DNA of 59,796 bases from an uncultured Geobacter sp. (lineage in GTDB: Bacteria; Desulfobacterota; Desulfuromonadia; Geobacterales; Geobacteraceae). The translations under genes and the position numbers were made by a program. The stretch lies in contig CAIYDQ010000063.1 of NCBI GenBank assembly GCA_903925075.1, positions 1-59,796 on the forward strand, in the 5' to 3' direction. Of this stretch, positions 43,687 through 52,280 are shown one piece after another; within the stretch, counting starts at the first letter, position 1; every line of letters starts with the position of its first letter. The notes beneath the pieces are model-generated. The model worked only from the letters and a program-made list of their open reading frames with translations. It ran no database searches and was not told the DNA's origin.

Positions 43687-46104
43687 TCAAAGGTCAACGG
43701 GGATCTGGACCTCCACCGGCGCGCCGCAAATCTCGAAAATGCGCGCCATGTCCAGGTGCTGCTCCATGTGCGAGGCCAACAGGTCGAACGGGTCGCTCAC
43801 CGGCGCCGCTTCGTCCCGCTCCGGCATCCCTTTGCCGCGCCGGATGCGGTTCAAAAAGGAGGTCCTGAAGCCGTGATTGTCGAAGATGCCGTGCAGATAG
43901 GTGCCGAAGATCCGGCCATCCTGCGAGACGGCTCCATCGCCGATGTCGGCCGCGCTCCCGGAGCGCGTAGCGATGGCGGCAAAGGGCCTGGCTTGCGGGC
44001 CGAGCACGGTCTCTCCCATATGGATCTCATAACCGGTGATGACGCCCCCGCACTCCGGCGACAGTTCCCGCCCGGCGGCAAGCAGTTGCGCCTCGACCTG
44101 GTGGGTTTGCTTCTCGTCGAGCATGGTGGTCACCACGTCCAAAAGCCCAAGCCCCGCCGCTTCGGCAACGCCCGACTCGACGCGGTGCGGATCCAGCACC
44201 CGGCTGCCGAGCATCTGATACCCTCCGCAGATGCCGACGATCGGCCCCTTGAAATCGCCGATGGCTTCGAAAAGGCCGCTTTCCCGCAAAATCATGAGAT
44301 CGGCAAGGGTGGACTTGGTGCCGGGAATTATCAACAGGTCCATGGAGTCGATCAAGGCCGGGGAATCGAGATAGTAAACGGCCACATCCGCCTCCGCCTC
44401 CAACGGCCCGAAATCGGTGTAATTGGAGATCCTGAAGAGCCGCACGACGCCGATGCGCAGCTTCTCCGCACCGTCGTCCGCAGCTGGGTTGCCTCTTTTC
44501 TGCAGGGCAACGCTGTCCTCTTCAGGGATGGAGAACCCGCGAAACCAGGGAAGCACGCCCAGCACCGGCACGCCGGTCCGTTCCTCCACAAACTCGATGC
44601 CCGGCGTCAAAAGCGTAGGGTCGCCGCGGAATTTGTTGATGATGACACCCTTGATCATCGCTTTTTCCTCCGCCGTCAGCAGCTCCAGCGTCCCCACGAT
44701 CTGGGCGAAGACCCCGCCGCGATCGATGTCCGCGATCAAAATGGCCGGAGCTCCCGCCATGGCGGCGACCTTCAAGTTGGCAATATCGTGGGCGCGCAGG
44801 TTGATCTCGGCGATGCTGCCGGCCCCCTCCATGACGATGAAGGAGAAGCGCGCCTTCAATCGCCGGTAACTTTCACGCACCCTTTCGAAGGCTTCCGGCT
44901 TGTAGGCGTTGTACTCCTTCACCCCCATGTTGCGCACCGCCCGCCCCTGCACGATCACCTGGCTGCCGGTATCGGAATTAGGCTTCAAGAGGATCGGATT
45001 CATGTCGGTGTGGGGGAGCACGCGGCAGGCTTCGGCCTGCACGCCCTGGGCGCGGCCGATCTCGCCCCCCTCCGGGGTCACGGTGGAATTGAGCGCCATG
45101 TTCTGCGACTTGAAGGGCGCGACGGCGATCCCCCGCCGCCTCAGTATCCGGCAAAATCCGGCGGCGATCACCGACTTGCCCACGTCCGAGCCGGTGCCGC
45201 AAAACATCAAGGCTCCGGCTCCGGAAACGAGGCTTTCAGTGATCGGCTCAGCGCAGGGCGGCATCTCGAGGACGGGACTTCCGGGGGTCGGCGGTTCGGG
45301 TGCCGACTCGGCAGGCTGAAGCTCCCCGTCCCGAGCAGCACCCCGTTTTCTGTTGGCGTAGCCGCGCGGCGTGACGATCCGTCCGTCGCTGCATAGGCGC
45401 GTGGCCGCGTTGCCGATGATGACGATGGAAAACATGTCGATCGGGTGGGTAAGCATCTCCCCCAGGGTGGTGACGATGCGCTCCTCGCCATCCCGGCAGG
45501 CGTTTCTGACGATGCCTACCGGGACCTCGGGGCCGCGCGCGGCGATCAAAATGGCGGCGGCCTCCTCGATCTGGGTGACGCGTCCCTTGCTGCGCGGGTT
45601 GTAGAGAGCCACCACGAAATCGGCGGCGGCGGCCGCCTTCAGCCTCGTTCTGATGGTGTCGAGCGGGGTCATCAAGTCGGACAGCGAGATCACCGCGAAG
45701 TCGTGCATGAGAGGTGCGCCCAGCACGGAAGCCGCCGCCTGCACCGCGGAGACTCCCGGAACGATGACGATTTCCACGTTCGGGTAGGGCGCGGGCAAGC
45801 CGTCAGCCTGCGGCTCCGCCAACTCCAGGGCCAGCCCGGCCATGCCGTAGATGCCGGCGTCGCCGCTGGAAACCAGCGCCACTTGCTTGCCGGAGGCGGC
45901 GATGACGAGCGCCTCGGAACAGCGCTCCACCTCGCGCATCATCCCCGAGGAAACCACTTCCTTGCCGATCAGCAGCGGCTCGATGAACTCCAGGTACGTC
46001 TTGTAGCCGACCACCACGTCAGCCTTCTCGATCGCCTCGCGCGCCTCGAAGGTCATATGGTTCAGCCCGCCAGGGCCGATTCCCACCACAAAAAGCTCAG
46101 ACAT
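43687..46104 (-). CDS. cbiHP: CbiH-CbiP fusion: precorrin-3B C17-methyltransferase plus cobyric acid synthase
   Basis: An 805-residue protein. Residues 1-~245 are a SAM-dependent corrin methyltransferase of the CbiH type (VVGIGPGG; SSGDAGIYGMAG; VPGVSAVQAAAS; VALYNPRSKGR), which contracts the ring. A Pro/Ala linker (~255-290) leads to CbiP: P-loop GTGSDVGKS at 303-311, FKSQNMALNS, and a class-I glutamine amidotransferase with nucleophile Cys 626 in GICGGYQ and His 738 in YLHGIFDN, which amidates four side chains. Both halves keep their key residues and there is no internal start with a ribosome site in the linker. Two non-adjacent pathway steps are joined in one chain. Confidence 0.88.
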   Translation of the reverse strand: MSELFVVGIGPGGLNHMTFEAREAIEKADVVVGYKTYLEFIEPLLIGKEVVSSGMMREVERCSEALVIAASGKQVALVSSGDAGIYGMAGLALELAEPQADGLPAPYPNVEIVIVPGVSAVQAAASVLGAPLMHDFAVISLSDLMTPLDTIRTRLKAAAAADFVVALYNPRSKGRVTQIEEAAAILIAARGPEVPVGIVRNACRDGEERIVTTLGEMLTHPIDMFSIVIIGNAATRLCSDGRIVTPRGYANRKRGAARDGELQPAESAPEPPTPGSPVLEMPPCAEPITESLVSGAGALMFCGTGSDVGKSVIAAGFCRILRRRGIAVAPFKSQNMALNSTVTPEGGEIGRAQGVQAEACRVLPHTDMNPILLKPNSDTGSQVIVQGRAVRNMGVKEYNAYKPEAFERVRESYRRLKARFSFIVMEGAGSIAEINLRAHDIANLKVAAMAGAPAILIADIDRGGVFAQIVGTLELLTAEEKAMIKGVIINKFRGDPTLLTPGIEFVEERTGVPVLGVLPWFRGFSIPEEDSVALQKRGNPAADDGAEKLRIGVVRLFRISNYTDFGPLEAEADVAVYYLDSPALIDSMDLLIIPGTKSTLADLMILRESGLFEAIGDFKGPIVGICGGYQMLGSRVLDPHRVESGVAEAAGLGLLDVVTTMLDEKQTHQVEAQLLAAGRELSPECGGVITGYEIHMGETVLGPQARPFAAIATRSGSAADIGDGAVSQDGRIFGTYLHGIFDNHGFRTSFLNRIRRGKGMPERDEAAPVSDPFDLLASHMEQHLDMARIFEICGAPVEVQIPVDL

Positions 46105-46156
46105 TAAAAACCCTCTATTTTGATAGCAATGCTATAGCCGAAAGCCCGAGCTAACC

Positions 46157-47206
46157 TCAAGCTCCGGTTTCAGCTATGGCCAGAGTGACGTTGCCGTCCT
46201 TGACTTTGTGCAGCAGCAACCGGCCCCCTTCGGAGGCCAAGAGCGCCGCCGGCTCGGCCACCCCGGTGGCGCCGATGGCGGCGAAGGCGTGAGCCGAAGG
46301 GGGCGACGGCACCTGAACGCCGTTAAGTTCCTCGCTCTCGAAAAAACGCAGTTCCATCCCCGACTTGGCGGCGAACTCCAATAACCCGGCCTCGTCGTCC
46401 TTGGCCCGCGCCGTGGCGATGCATTTCACGCTCTTGACGGAAAGCGAAAGCCTCTCCAGGTTGGCGGTCACCACCGACTCGATCTCTTGGGCAGAGGTCC
46501 CCCGGTTGCAACCGATGCCCAGCACCAGGTCGAGCGGACGCAGCACCAAGGTGCGCTCCAAGCTGTGCCGGCGCGGCAGTATGCGGTTGCTGACCACCAG
46601 CTGGCCGCTCGCGCCGCTCATCAGCGCCTGGGCGAAATCCCGATGGAAGGAGAGCACGCCCCTGCCGGCGCAGTAGTTGGCAACGGCATCGCCGCGGTCG
46701 ACTACGGCGATCTCTTTGCCCTCCAAAAGCAGGGCGTTCAGCGCCTTTACCCGGGAGAGGTCGTCAATCACCCAACCCTGCTCCTTGGCCAGCATGTCGA
46801 ACGAGGGAAGGTTGTTGGCGTCGGTGGCGGTGGTGATGACCGCGATGCTTCCGGTCATCTCGGCGCAGTGGTTGGCCAGCGCGTTGGCGCCGCCGATATG
46901 GCCGGAAAGAAGCGAGATGGAGAAGCGGCCGGCGTCGTCCAGCACCACCACCGCCGGATCCCTGTCCTTGGCCTGCAGCAGCGGCGCGATGGTGCGTACC
47001 ACGATGCCGGCGGCCATGATGAACACGAAGCCGCCGTAATCGGGCCAGAGCCTGTCGACCAAGGCCTGCACGCCGTGCGAAAACGGCTGCGCCTCGCCGA
47101 CGGCATGCTTTTCGATGACGAACAGCCTCCCCTGCGGGATGCCCTGCTGCAGCACGGCCCCGATGCGGGCGCCGTTGGCGGTTATGGCGATGATGGCGAC
47201 GTGCAT
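46157..47206 (-). CDS. cbiG: cobalt-precorrin-5A hydrolase CbiG
   Basis: A 349-residue enzyme that opens the delta-lactone of cobalt-precorrin-5A, releasing acetaldehyde. Typical segments are [23 protein letters not shown] and [10 protein letters not shown] in the N-terminal domain. [17 protein letters not shown] begins the C-terminal CbiG_C domain, which ends with AEPAALLAS. The length is normal. It follows cbiF by six bases in the operon. Confidence 0.9.
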   Translation of the reverse strand: MHVAIIAITANGARIGAVLQQGIPQGRLFVIEKHAVGEAQPFSHGVQALVDRLWPDYGGFVFIMAAGIVVRTIAPLLQAKDRDPAVVVLDDAGRFSISLLSGHIGGANALANHCAEMTGSIAVITTATDANNLPSFDMLAKEQGWVIDDLSRVKALNALLLEGKEIAVVDRGDAVANYCAGRGVLSFHRDFAQALMSGASGQLVVSNRILPRRHSLERTLVLRPLDLVLGIGCNRGTSAQEIESVVTANLERLSLSVKSVKCIATARAKDDEAGLLEFAAKSGMELRFFESEELNGVQVPSPPSAHAFAAIGATGVAEPAALLASEGGRLLLHKVKDGNVTLAIAETGA

Positions 47207-47212
47207 GATGGC

Positions 47213-47998
47213 TTAGGTGACGATCCCTTTCCTGCAGCCGTGGCTGAAACCCTTGTCGTAAAGGAGCGACTTGGCGCGCATCCCCTCGCTGCGGGCGGCT
47301 AGCACGTCGCCCACCAGGATCAGCGCCTGTTTGCCGATGCCGGCCTCGGTCACCTTCGCCGCGATGTCCGCGAGGGTTCCTTCCACCACCTGCTCGTCCG
47401 GCCAGGAAGCCCGCGCCACCACGGCTACCGGCGTCTCGGCCGTGTACGCCCCCAGCAGCAATTCCGCCACCACCTTGCCGATCATGGCGACCGACAGGTA
47501 AATGACCAGGGTCGCGCCGATGGCGGCGATCTCGGAGAGACGTTCCCGGTCCGGCACCGGCGTCCTCCCGGCCAGGCGCGTTATGATCACCGTCTGGGAA
47601 ACTTCGGGAAGGGTCAGTTCCTGCTTCAAGGTGGCCGCGGCGGCGAAGGCGCTGGTCACGCCCGGCACCACCTGATAGCCGATCCCCAAGCGGTCCAACT
47701 CCGCCATCTGCTCCTGAATCGCGCCGTAGATGGACGGGTCGCCGGTGTGCAGCCGCACCGCCTTCTCCCCGGCCAGCGCCGCTTGCGCCAGGACGCTCGT
47801 GGTCTCCTCCAGGTTCATGCCGGCCGAATCGAAGATGCGGGCGGCCGCGGCGTAGGTCCGCACCAGTTCCCGGTCCACGAGACTCCCCGCGTAGACGACC
47901 ACGTCCGCCTCGGCCAAAAGCCGCGCGCCCTTTACGGTGATAAGCTCGGCATCGCCGGGACCGGCGCCGACAAAATAGACTTCAACCTCAGAATTCAC
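47213..47998 (-). CDS. cbiF: cobalt-precorrin-4 C11-methyltransferase CbiF
   Basis: A 261-residue SAM-dependent methyltransferase of the corrin class (VYFVGAGPGDAELIT; YAGSLVD; RLHTGDPSIYGAIQEQM; VPGVTSAFAAAA; LAGRTPVP). The combination YAGSLV and SIYGAI.EQM distinguishes CbiF/CobM from CbiH and CbiL. It uses a GTG start at 47998 with AGGTG upstream. It is in the middle of the operon, between cbiL and cbiG. Confidence 0.9.
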   Translation of the reverse strand: MNSEVEVYFVGAGPGDAELITVKGARLLAEADVVVYAGSLVDRELVRTYAAAARIFDSAGMNLEETTSVLAQAALAGEKAVRLHTGDPSIYGAIQEQMAELDRLGIGYQVVPGVTSAFAAAATLKQELTLPEVSQTVIITRLAGRTPVPDRERLSEIAAIGATLVIYLSVAMIGKVVAELLLGAYTAETPVAVVARASWPDEQVVEGTLADIAAKVTEAGIGKQALILVGDVLAARSEGMRAKSLLYDKGFSHGCRKGIVT

Positions 47999-48022
47999 GG
48001 AAACACCTTTGGGAACGGGGAT

Positions 48023-48736
48023 TTAAACGAGCGGATGCTTCCTCACGATCAGCATGGAGAGATAATCGAGCTTCTGGCCCAAGAGCGCCTCCAATTCGAA
48101 ATGCACCTCTTCCTCCGGCGAGCCGACCCGGCGCACGAACACGCCACCCCGCTCGCGGCCGAGTTCCTTCAGCACCGCGTAGACCCGGTCGAAAACCCGG
48201 CTCACCTTCATCAGCACCACGGTGTCGAACTCTTCCAGGGTCCTCTTCAGTTCGTCGTGCTCGTAAACGGCCGGCAGTATGGCGATCCGCTCGGCGCCCA
48301 GGCCAAGCGGAATGCCCGACACCGCCGAGGCGGCCAGGATGCTGGAAACTCCCGGTATCACTTCTATTACAATCTCGGGGTATTTGGCGAGAAAGATTCG
48401 GTGGATATAGAGATAGGTCGAATAAAGGAACGGATCGCCGATGGTGACGAAGGCCACGTCTTTTCCCGCCGCGATCCGCTGCGCCACCTGGTCGGCGGCC
48501 TCTTCCCAGAAAGGGTCCAGCCCCTGCTGGTCTTTCAGCATCGGGAAGACCTGGACCAGCACCTCCTGGCGGCTGCGGTCGAGGAACTCCTCCACGATGG
48601 AGAGCGCGTAGCTTCCCGCCTCGGCCGCCCCGGTCGGCGCGCAGACCACGTCCACGCTGCGCAGTATCCGCTCCGCCTTCCTGGTCAAAAGCTCCGGATC
48701 GCCCGGGCCCACTCCTACGGCGTAGACCACGGCCAC
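48023..48736 (-). CDS. cbiL: cobalt-precorrin-2 C20-methyltransferase CbiL
   Basis: A 237-residue methyltransferase (YAVGVGPGDPELLTRKAERI; TIGDPFLYSTYLYIHRIF; VIPGVSSILAASAVSGIPL). The IGDP.LYST motif is characteristic of CbiL/CobI. It starts with GTG at 48736, overlapping the stop of cbiET by one base, so translation is coupled. Substrate is cobalt-precorrin-2 made after CbiX inserts cobalt. Confidence 0.9.
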   Translation of the reverse strand: MAVVYAVGVGPGDPELLTRKAERILRSVDVVCAPTGAAEAGSYALSIVEEFLDRSRQEVLVQVFPMLKDQQGLDPFWEEAADQVAQRIAAGKDVAFVTIGDPFLYSTYLYIHRIFLAKYPEIVIEVIPGVSSILAASAVSGIPLGLGAERIAILPAVYEHDELKRTLEEFDTVVLMKVSRVFDRVYAVLKELGRERGGVFVRRVGSPEEEVHFELEALLGQKLDYLSMLIVRKHPLV

Positions 48737-49953
48737 TACTCTTCCCCCTTCCAGGCGGCGATCACGTACACCGGGTTGTGAGCGGAGAACATCTTGTATT
48801 CGGTGAGGGTGCGGGTCTTGGAGATGTTGACGCAGGTGACCTCGACCGTGTAGCCGTGATCCTCAAGGAATTCCACCGACTTGGTCAGGGTGTCCAGGGT
48901 CACCGCGTTGATGACGATGAACCCATCCGGCCGCAACCGTTTGTCCACCGCCTCGATGATCTCCTCCAGCATGCCGCCGGAGCCGCCGATGAAGACCCGG
49001 TCCGGGTCCGGCAGCTCCTCCAGCCCCTCGGGCGCGAAGGCTTCGATCAACAGGACGTTGCGCGCCGCGAATTTCTTGAAGTTGTCTTTCAGGTAGCTGA
49101 GATACTGGGGGTTCTTCTCCAGGGCGAAGATCCGGCCGTTGGGCATCAGGTTGCCGGCCTCGATGGAGACCGAGCCGCTGCCGGCGCCGATGTCCCACAT
49201 CACCAGATCGTCCTGCAACTGCAGCTTGCCCAGCGTCACCGCCCGGACCTCTTCCTTGGTGATCAGTTTCTTGGCGGTGGCGAACTCCTCGTCGCGGATC
49301 CCTATCACCGGGTAGTTCTGCAGGTTCGGCTCCCAGGTCTTGATCAGGATCAGGATGTTGAGCGGCGAGCAACTGATCTCGGAAATCCCCCTGACGTCGG
49401 CCTTGGTGAACTTCTCGGTGGGAAGCCCCAGGTCCTCGCAAAGCCAGGCCTCGTACCCCTCGGCGCCGCGCGCGATCAGTTCGCGGGCGATCACCGCCGG
49501 CGTGTTGACGCTGTCGGTGAGGATGGCGATTTTCTCGGAAGCGATGATGCGGTCGAGCGCCGGCTTGATGCCGCGGCCGTGCACCGAGACGAAGGTCGCG
49601 TCGTCCCAAGGCTCCTTGATCCTGGCGAAGGCGTACTGGACGCTGGTCACGTTCGGGTAGATCTCCACCCGATCCTTGGGAAGGTTTCTGAGCAGAAAGC
49701 GCCCGATGCCGAAGAAGTTGGGATCGCCCGAACCAAGTACCACGGTGCGCTTGTCGGTGCTCTTCAGGTATTCGAGCATGATGGAGAGGTCCTCCAGCAG
49801 GCGCTTTTCGCCCTGGAAGTTCGGGAAGATCTCCAACAGGCGCTTGTGTCCGATCAGCACCTCGGCGTTGTCGATCGCCTCCAGCGCCTGCCTGCCGAAC
49901 CCTTCCCACCCCTCGATTCCGGCGCCGACCAGGTAAATCTTTTGTGCAGGCAT
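48736..49953 (-). CDS. cbiET: CbiE-CbiT fusion (precorrin-6B C5,C15-methyltransferase/decarboxylase)
   Basis: A 405-residue bifunctional enzyme, homologous to CobL. Residues ~1-205 are CbiE (LVGAGIEGWEGFGRQALEAI; VLGSGDPNFFGIG; ISEISCSPLNILIL). Residues ~215-405 are CbiT, a Rossmann methyltransferase (ITKEEVRAVTLGKLQL; MWDIGAGSGSVSIEAGNL; FIGGSGG). ATG 49953 is preferred over GTG 49959 because GAGGAG lies 6 bases before it. This fusion is common. It is coupled to cbiL. Confidence 0.9.
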   Translation of the reverse strand: MPAQKIYLVGAGIEGWEGFGRQALEAIDNAEVLIGHKRLLEIFPNFQGEKRLLEDLSIMLEYLKSTDKRTVVLGSGDPNFFGIGRFLLRNLPKDRVEIYPNVTSVQYAFARIKEPWDDATFVSVHGRGIKPALDRIIASEKIAILTDSVNTPAVIARELIARGAEGYEAWLCEDLGLPTEKFTKADVRGISEISCSPLNILILIKTWEPNLQNYPVIGIRDEEFATAKKLITKEEVRAVTLGKLQLQDDLVMWDIGAGSGSVSIEAGNLMPNGRIFALEKNPQYLSYLKDNFKKFAARNVLLIEAFAPEGLEELPDPDRVFIGGSGGMLEEIIEAVDKRLRPDGFIVINAVTLDTLTKSVEFLEDHGYTVEVTCVNISKTRTLTEYKMFSAHNPVYVIAAWKGEE

Positions 49954-49971
49954 AACCACTCCTCAATGAGT

Positions 49972-51048
49972 TTAGTAATAAAGCGTCTCGCCCTGATAGC
50001 CCGCCAAGAGGATGCGGACCGGCAGGCCGGGCGCGCAGACGGTGCAGGCCCGGGCCACCTTGTCGCAGACCAGCTCGATCAGCCCCCGGTGATAATCGGA
50101 CGCTTCCAGCAGGTGCCGGGCGGTATTGGCCTCGCGCGCCAGCCGCTCCAGGTGCGCCAGTTCGGGAATTTCCCTGAGCCAACCCGCGATGGTGGCCAAA
50201 TCCAGCTCGGAAGAGGAGACGTGGGTCTGCTCGTGGCCGCAGGCGATCTTCACCAGCTTGGCAAACTGCCCGGAGACCACCACCTGGGGCACGTGTTTTT
50301 TGGCGCAGCTGCGGATGGAGTACCCGAAATGATCCCCCATCATCACGAACGCCTCTTCGCTCAGTTCGCCGTTGGGCGCCAGCCGCTGCTGCGCCGACAT
50401 CTCGGAGGTCCTGCCGGTGGAGAGCACCACCGCGCGGGAGCCGCAGGCGAGCGCCACGTCGATGGAGGCGTCCACCGTGTCGGTCCAGGCCTTGGTGGAG
50501 ATCGGCTTGACGATGCCGGTGGTACCCAGAATCGAGAGTCCGCCCACTATGCCCAGGCGCTCGTTGAGAGTTTTCTTGGCCAGTTCCTCGCCGTTGGGGA
50601 TGCTGATGGTGAAGGTCAAGGTCGCCGGGATGCAGCGCACGGCGAAGACCTCCTTCACCACTTCCATGATCATCCTGCGCGGCACCGGGTTGATCGCCCA
50701 CTCCCCGACCGGGACCGCCAGCCCGGGCTTGGTCACCCGGCCGATGCCGACCCCGCCGCACAACTTGATGCGGTGTTTTTTGAAGAATTCGACCTTGGCC
50801 GTGGCGTGGATTTCGGCGCCGTTGGTGACGTCGGGATCGTCGCCGGCATCCTTGACGACGTAGCAGGAGGCGGTGTTATCGTGCAGCACGCAGCCGTGCA
50901 GGCGAAAACGGGCAGTCTCACCGCAGGGGAGATAGAGTTCGACCTCGTCCACCAGCACCTGGTCCCGCAGCATCTGGGAGGCGCCCTTGACGGCGGCAGC
51001 CGCGCAGGAGCCGGTGGTGTAGCCGTATTTGAGTTTTTTCCCGTTCAT
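49972..51048 (-). CDS. cbiD: cobalt-precorrin-5B C1-methyltransferase CbiD
   Basis: A 358-residue enzyme of the anaerobic pathway. It begins MNGKKLKYGYTTGSCAAAAV, the family's opening. GGVGIGRVTKPGLAVPVGEWAINPVPR and GGLSILGTTGIVKPISTKAW follow, and a Cys-rich C-terminal part (VARACTVCAPGLPV). ATG 51048 with GGAGTGG upstream is chosen over the frame extension to 51075. CbiD and CbiG together show the anaerobic rather than aerobic pathway. Confidence 0.9.
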   Translation of the reverse strand: MNGKKLKYGYTTGSCAAAAVKGASQMLRDQVLVDEVELYLPCGETARFRLHGCVLHDNTASCYVVKDAGDDPDVTNGAEIHATAKVEFFKKHRIKLCGGVGIGRVTKPGLAVPVGEWAINPVPRRMIMEVVKEVFAVRCIPATLTFTISIPNGEELAKKTLNERLGIVGGLSILGTTGIVKPISTKAWTDTVDASIDVALACGSRAVVLSTGRTSEMSAQQRLAPNGELSEEAFVMMGDHFGYSIRSCAKKHVPQVVVSGQFAKLVKIACGHEQTHVSSSELDLATIAGWLREIPELAHLERLAREANTARHLLEASDYHRGLIELVCDKVARACTVCAPGLPVRILLAGYQGETLYY

Positions 51049-51129
51049 ACAACCACTCCATGGGAGACGGGGCACTGATTGAAAAACGAAAACGGGTACA
51101 GGGTAAGCGATCTATTCAACACCATAAAT

Positions 51130-51202
51130 CCGTAGGATGCGGTGAACATCGTGAACCGCATCATTCCAACCGATGCGGTTCGTACCTCACCGCATCCTAC
51201 GG
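51130..51202. repeat. long near-perfect inverted repeat inside the cobalamin operon
   Basis: Outer arms CCGTAGGATGCGGTGA (51130-51145) and its exact complement (51187-51202), with inner arms GAACCGCATC (51153-51162) and GATGCGGTTC (51172-51181). It lies in the only large gap of the operon, between cbiC and cbiD, and looks like a REP/BIME-type interspersed element. Confidence 0.8.
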
Positions 51203-51233
51203 CGGCTGGCTCCGCAAGGGGCCGCGCTTGCGG

Positions 51234-51875
51234 CTACGCGTTCGCCGCCTGGATCAGGATGGCGTTCATCACCGCCGCGGCGACGTTGGAGCCCCCTTTG
51301 CGCCCGCTGTTGGTGATGAAAGGGAGCTTCGGATACTCCTTGGCCAGTTCCAGCAGCGCCTCCTTGCTCTCGGCGGCGCCGACGAAGCCCACCGGCAGCG
51401 CCACGATCAACCGGGGCGCCAGCCTCTCTTCCCGGATCAGCCGCATCAGCTCGAAAAGCGCCGTGGGGGCGTTGCCGATCACGAAGATGCCGTTATTCGC
51501 GACGCGTCCCCCCTTGCGCATGGCGAGGATGGAGCGGGTTATCAATTGAGCCTTGGCGTCCTTGGCGACCTGCGCGTCCGCCACGTAGCAGGAAACCTTC
51601 ACCCCGAACGGCGTCAGCCGCTCCTTGCTCATGCCGGAGATCACCATGGTGGTGTCGGTGACGATGCCGCAGCCGGCCTTAAGCGCCGCGATGCCGCCGG
51701 ATATCGCCTCCGCGGAGATCCGCATGGTTTTGGCGTAATCGAAATCGGCGCTGGTATGGATGGCGCGGCGCACGATGGGCCACTCGCGGGGAGACCAGTC
51801 GTGGGCTCCCACTTCCGCCTCGATGATGCGGAACGATTCCGCCTCGATCTCCTCCGGACTAAGATGCACGGACAT
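51234..51875 (-). CDS. cbiC: cobalt-precorrin-8 methylmutase CbiC
   Basis: A 213-residue enzyme that moves the C11 methyl to C12 to give cobyrinic acid. Visible: IVRRAIHTSADFDYAKTM (with the catalytic His in RRAIHTSAD), GCGIVTDTTMVISGMS, VIGNAPTALFELMRLI, GFVGAAESKEAL and NSGRKGGSNVAAAVMNAIL. ATG 51875, with AGAGGTGG upstream and a TGATG overlap with cbiX, is preferred over GTG 51884. Confidence 0.9.
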   Translation of the reverse strand: MSVHLSPEEIEAESFRIIEAEVGAHDWSPREWPIVRRAIHTSADFDYAKTMRISAEAISGGIAALKAGCGIVTDTTMVISGMSKERLTPFGVKVSCYVADAQVAKDAKAQLITRSILAMRKGGRVANNGIFVIGNAPTALFELMRLIREERLAPRLIVALPVGFVGAAESKEALLELAKEYPKLPFITNSGRKGGSNVAAAVMNAILIQAANA

Positions 51876-52258
51876 CAGTGCCACCTCTGTTCGGTCAAGC
51901 TCTCGGCGATGCGCTCGACCACGATCTCGGCCAGCTTGTTATGCACGCCCAGGTGCTTGCCCAGCACCATCTCGACGCCGGGATGGCGCTCTCTGGCCTG
52001 CAGCAGTTCCTCCGGCAGATCCTCCAGCACGTGCGCGCCCAGATAAAGAAAGTACGGAACCAGCAGGATGCGCTTCGCCCCCTTGGCCACGCAATTGTCC
52101 ACGCCCTGCTGGATGTTGGGCAGGTGTTGTTCGCGGAAGGCGACCTCGACGATCTCGAAATCGGTCATTTTCTGCACCCGCGCCGCTATTTCGCGCGCCG
52201 CGTCGTTTGCCTCGGAGATCCTGCTCCCGTGGGCCAAAAGCAATATAGCTGTCGTCAT
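51875..52258 (-). CDS. cbiX: sirohydrochlorin cobaltochelatase CbiX, short form
   Basis: A 127-residue chelatase of the small CbiX type (a homodimer form). It inserts Co2+ into sirohydrochlorin, the first committed step of the cobalt-early pathway. ILLLAHGSR carries the first metal-binding His (~10), and VPYFLYLGAHV carries the second (~74), as in the family. The ATG has GGAG five bases upstream. It is the first cbi gene in the run, after the M16 peptidase. Confidence 0.87.
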   Translation of the reverse strand: MTTAILLLAHGSRISEANDAAREIAARVQKMTDFEIVEVAFREQHLPNIQQGVDNCVAKGAKRILLVPYFLYLGAHVLEDLPEELLQARERHPGVEMVLGKHLGVHNKLAEIVVERIAESLTEQRWH

Positions 52259-52280
52259 GCTAACTCCAAAATGTTTTTTT

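Noticed and set aside
43756..45396. 546-residue + strand open frame opposite cbiHP
   Set aside because: It is the complement of a clearly identified fusion gene; His/Arg-rich shadow composition.
48778..51078. 766-residue + strand open frame opposite cbiET/cbiD
   Set aside because: It is the antisense of recognisable cobalamin enzymes and has no independent support. The 632-residue - strand frame at 48863-50761 is likewise an out-of-frame shadow.
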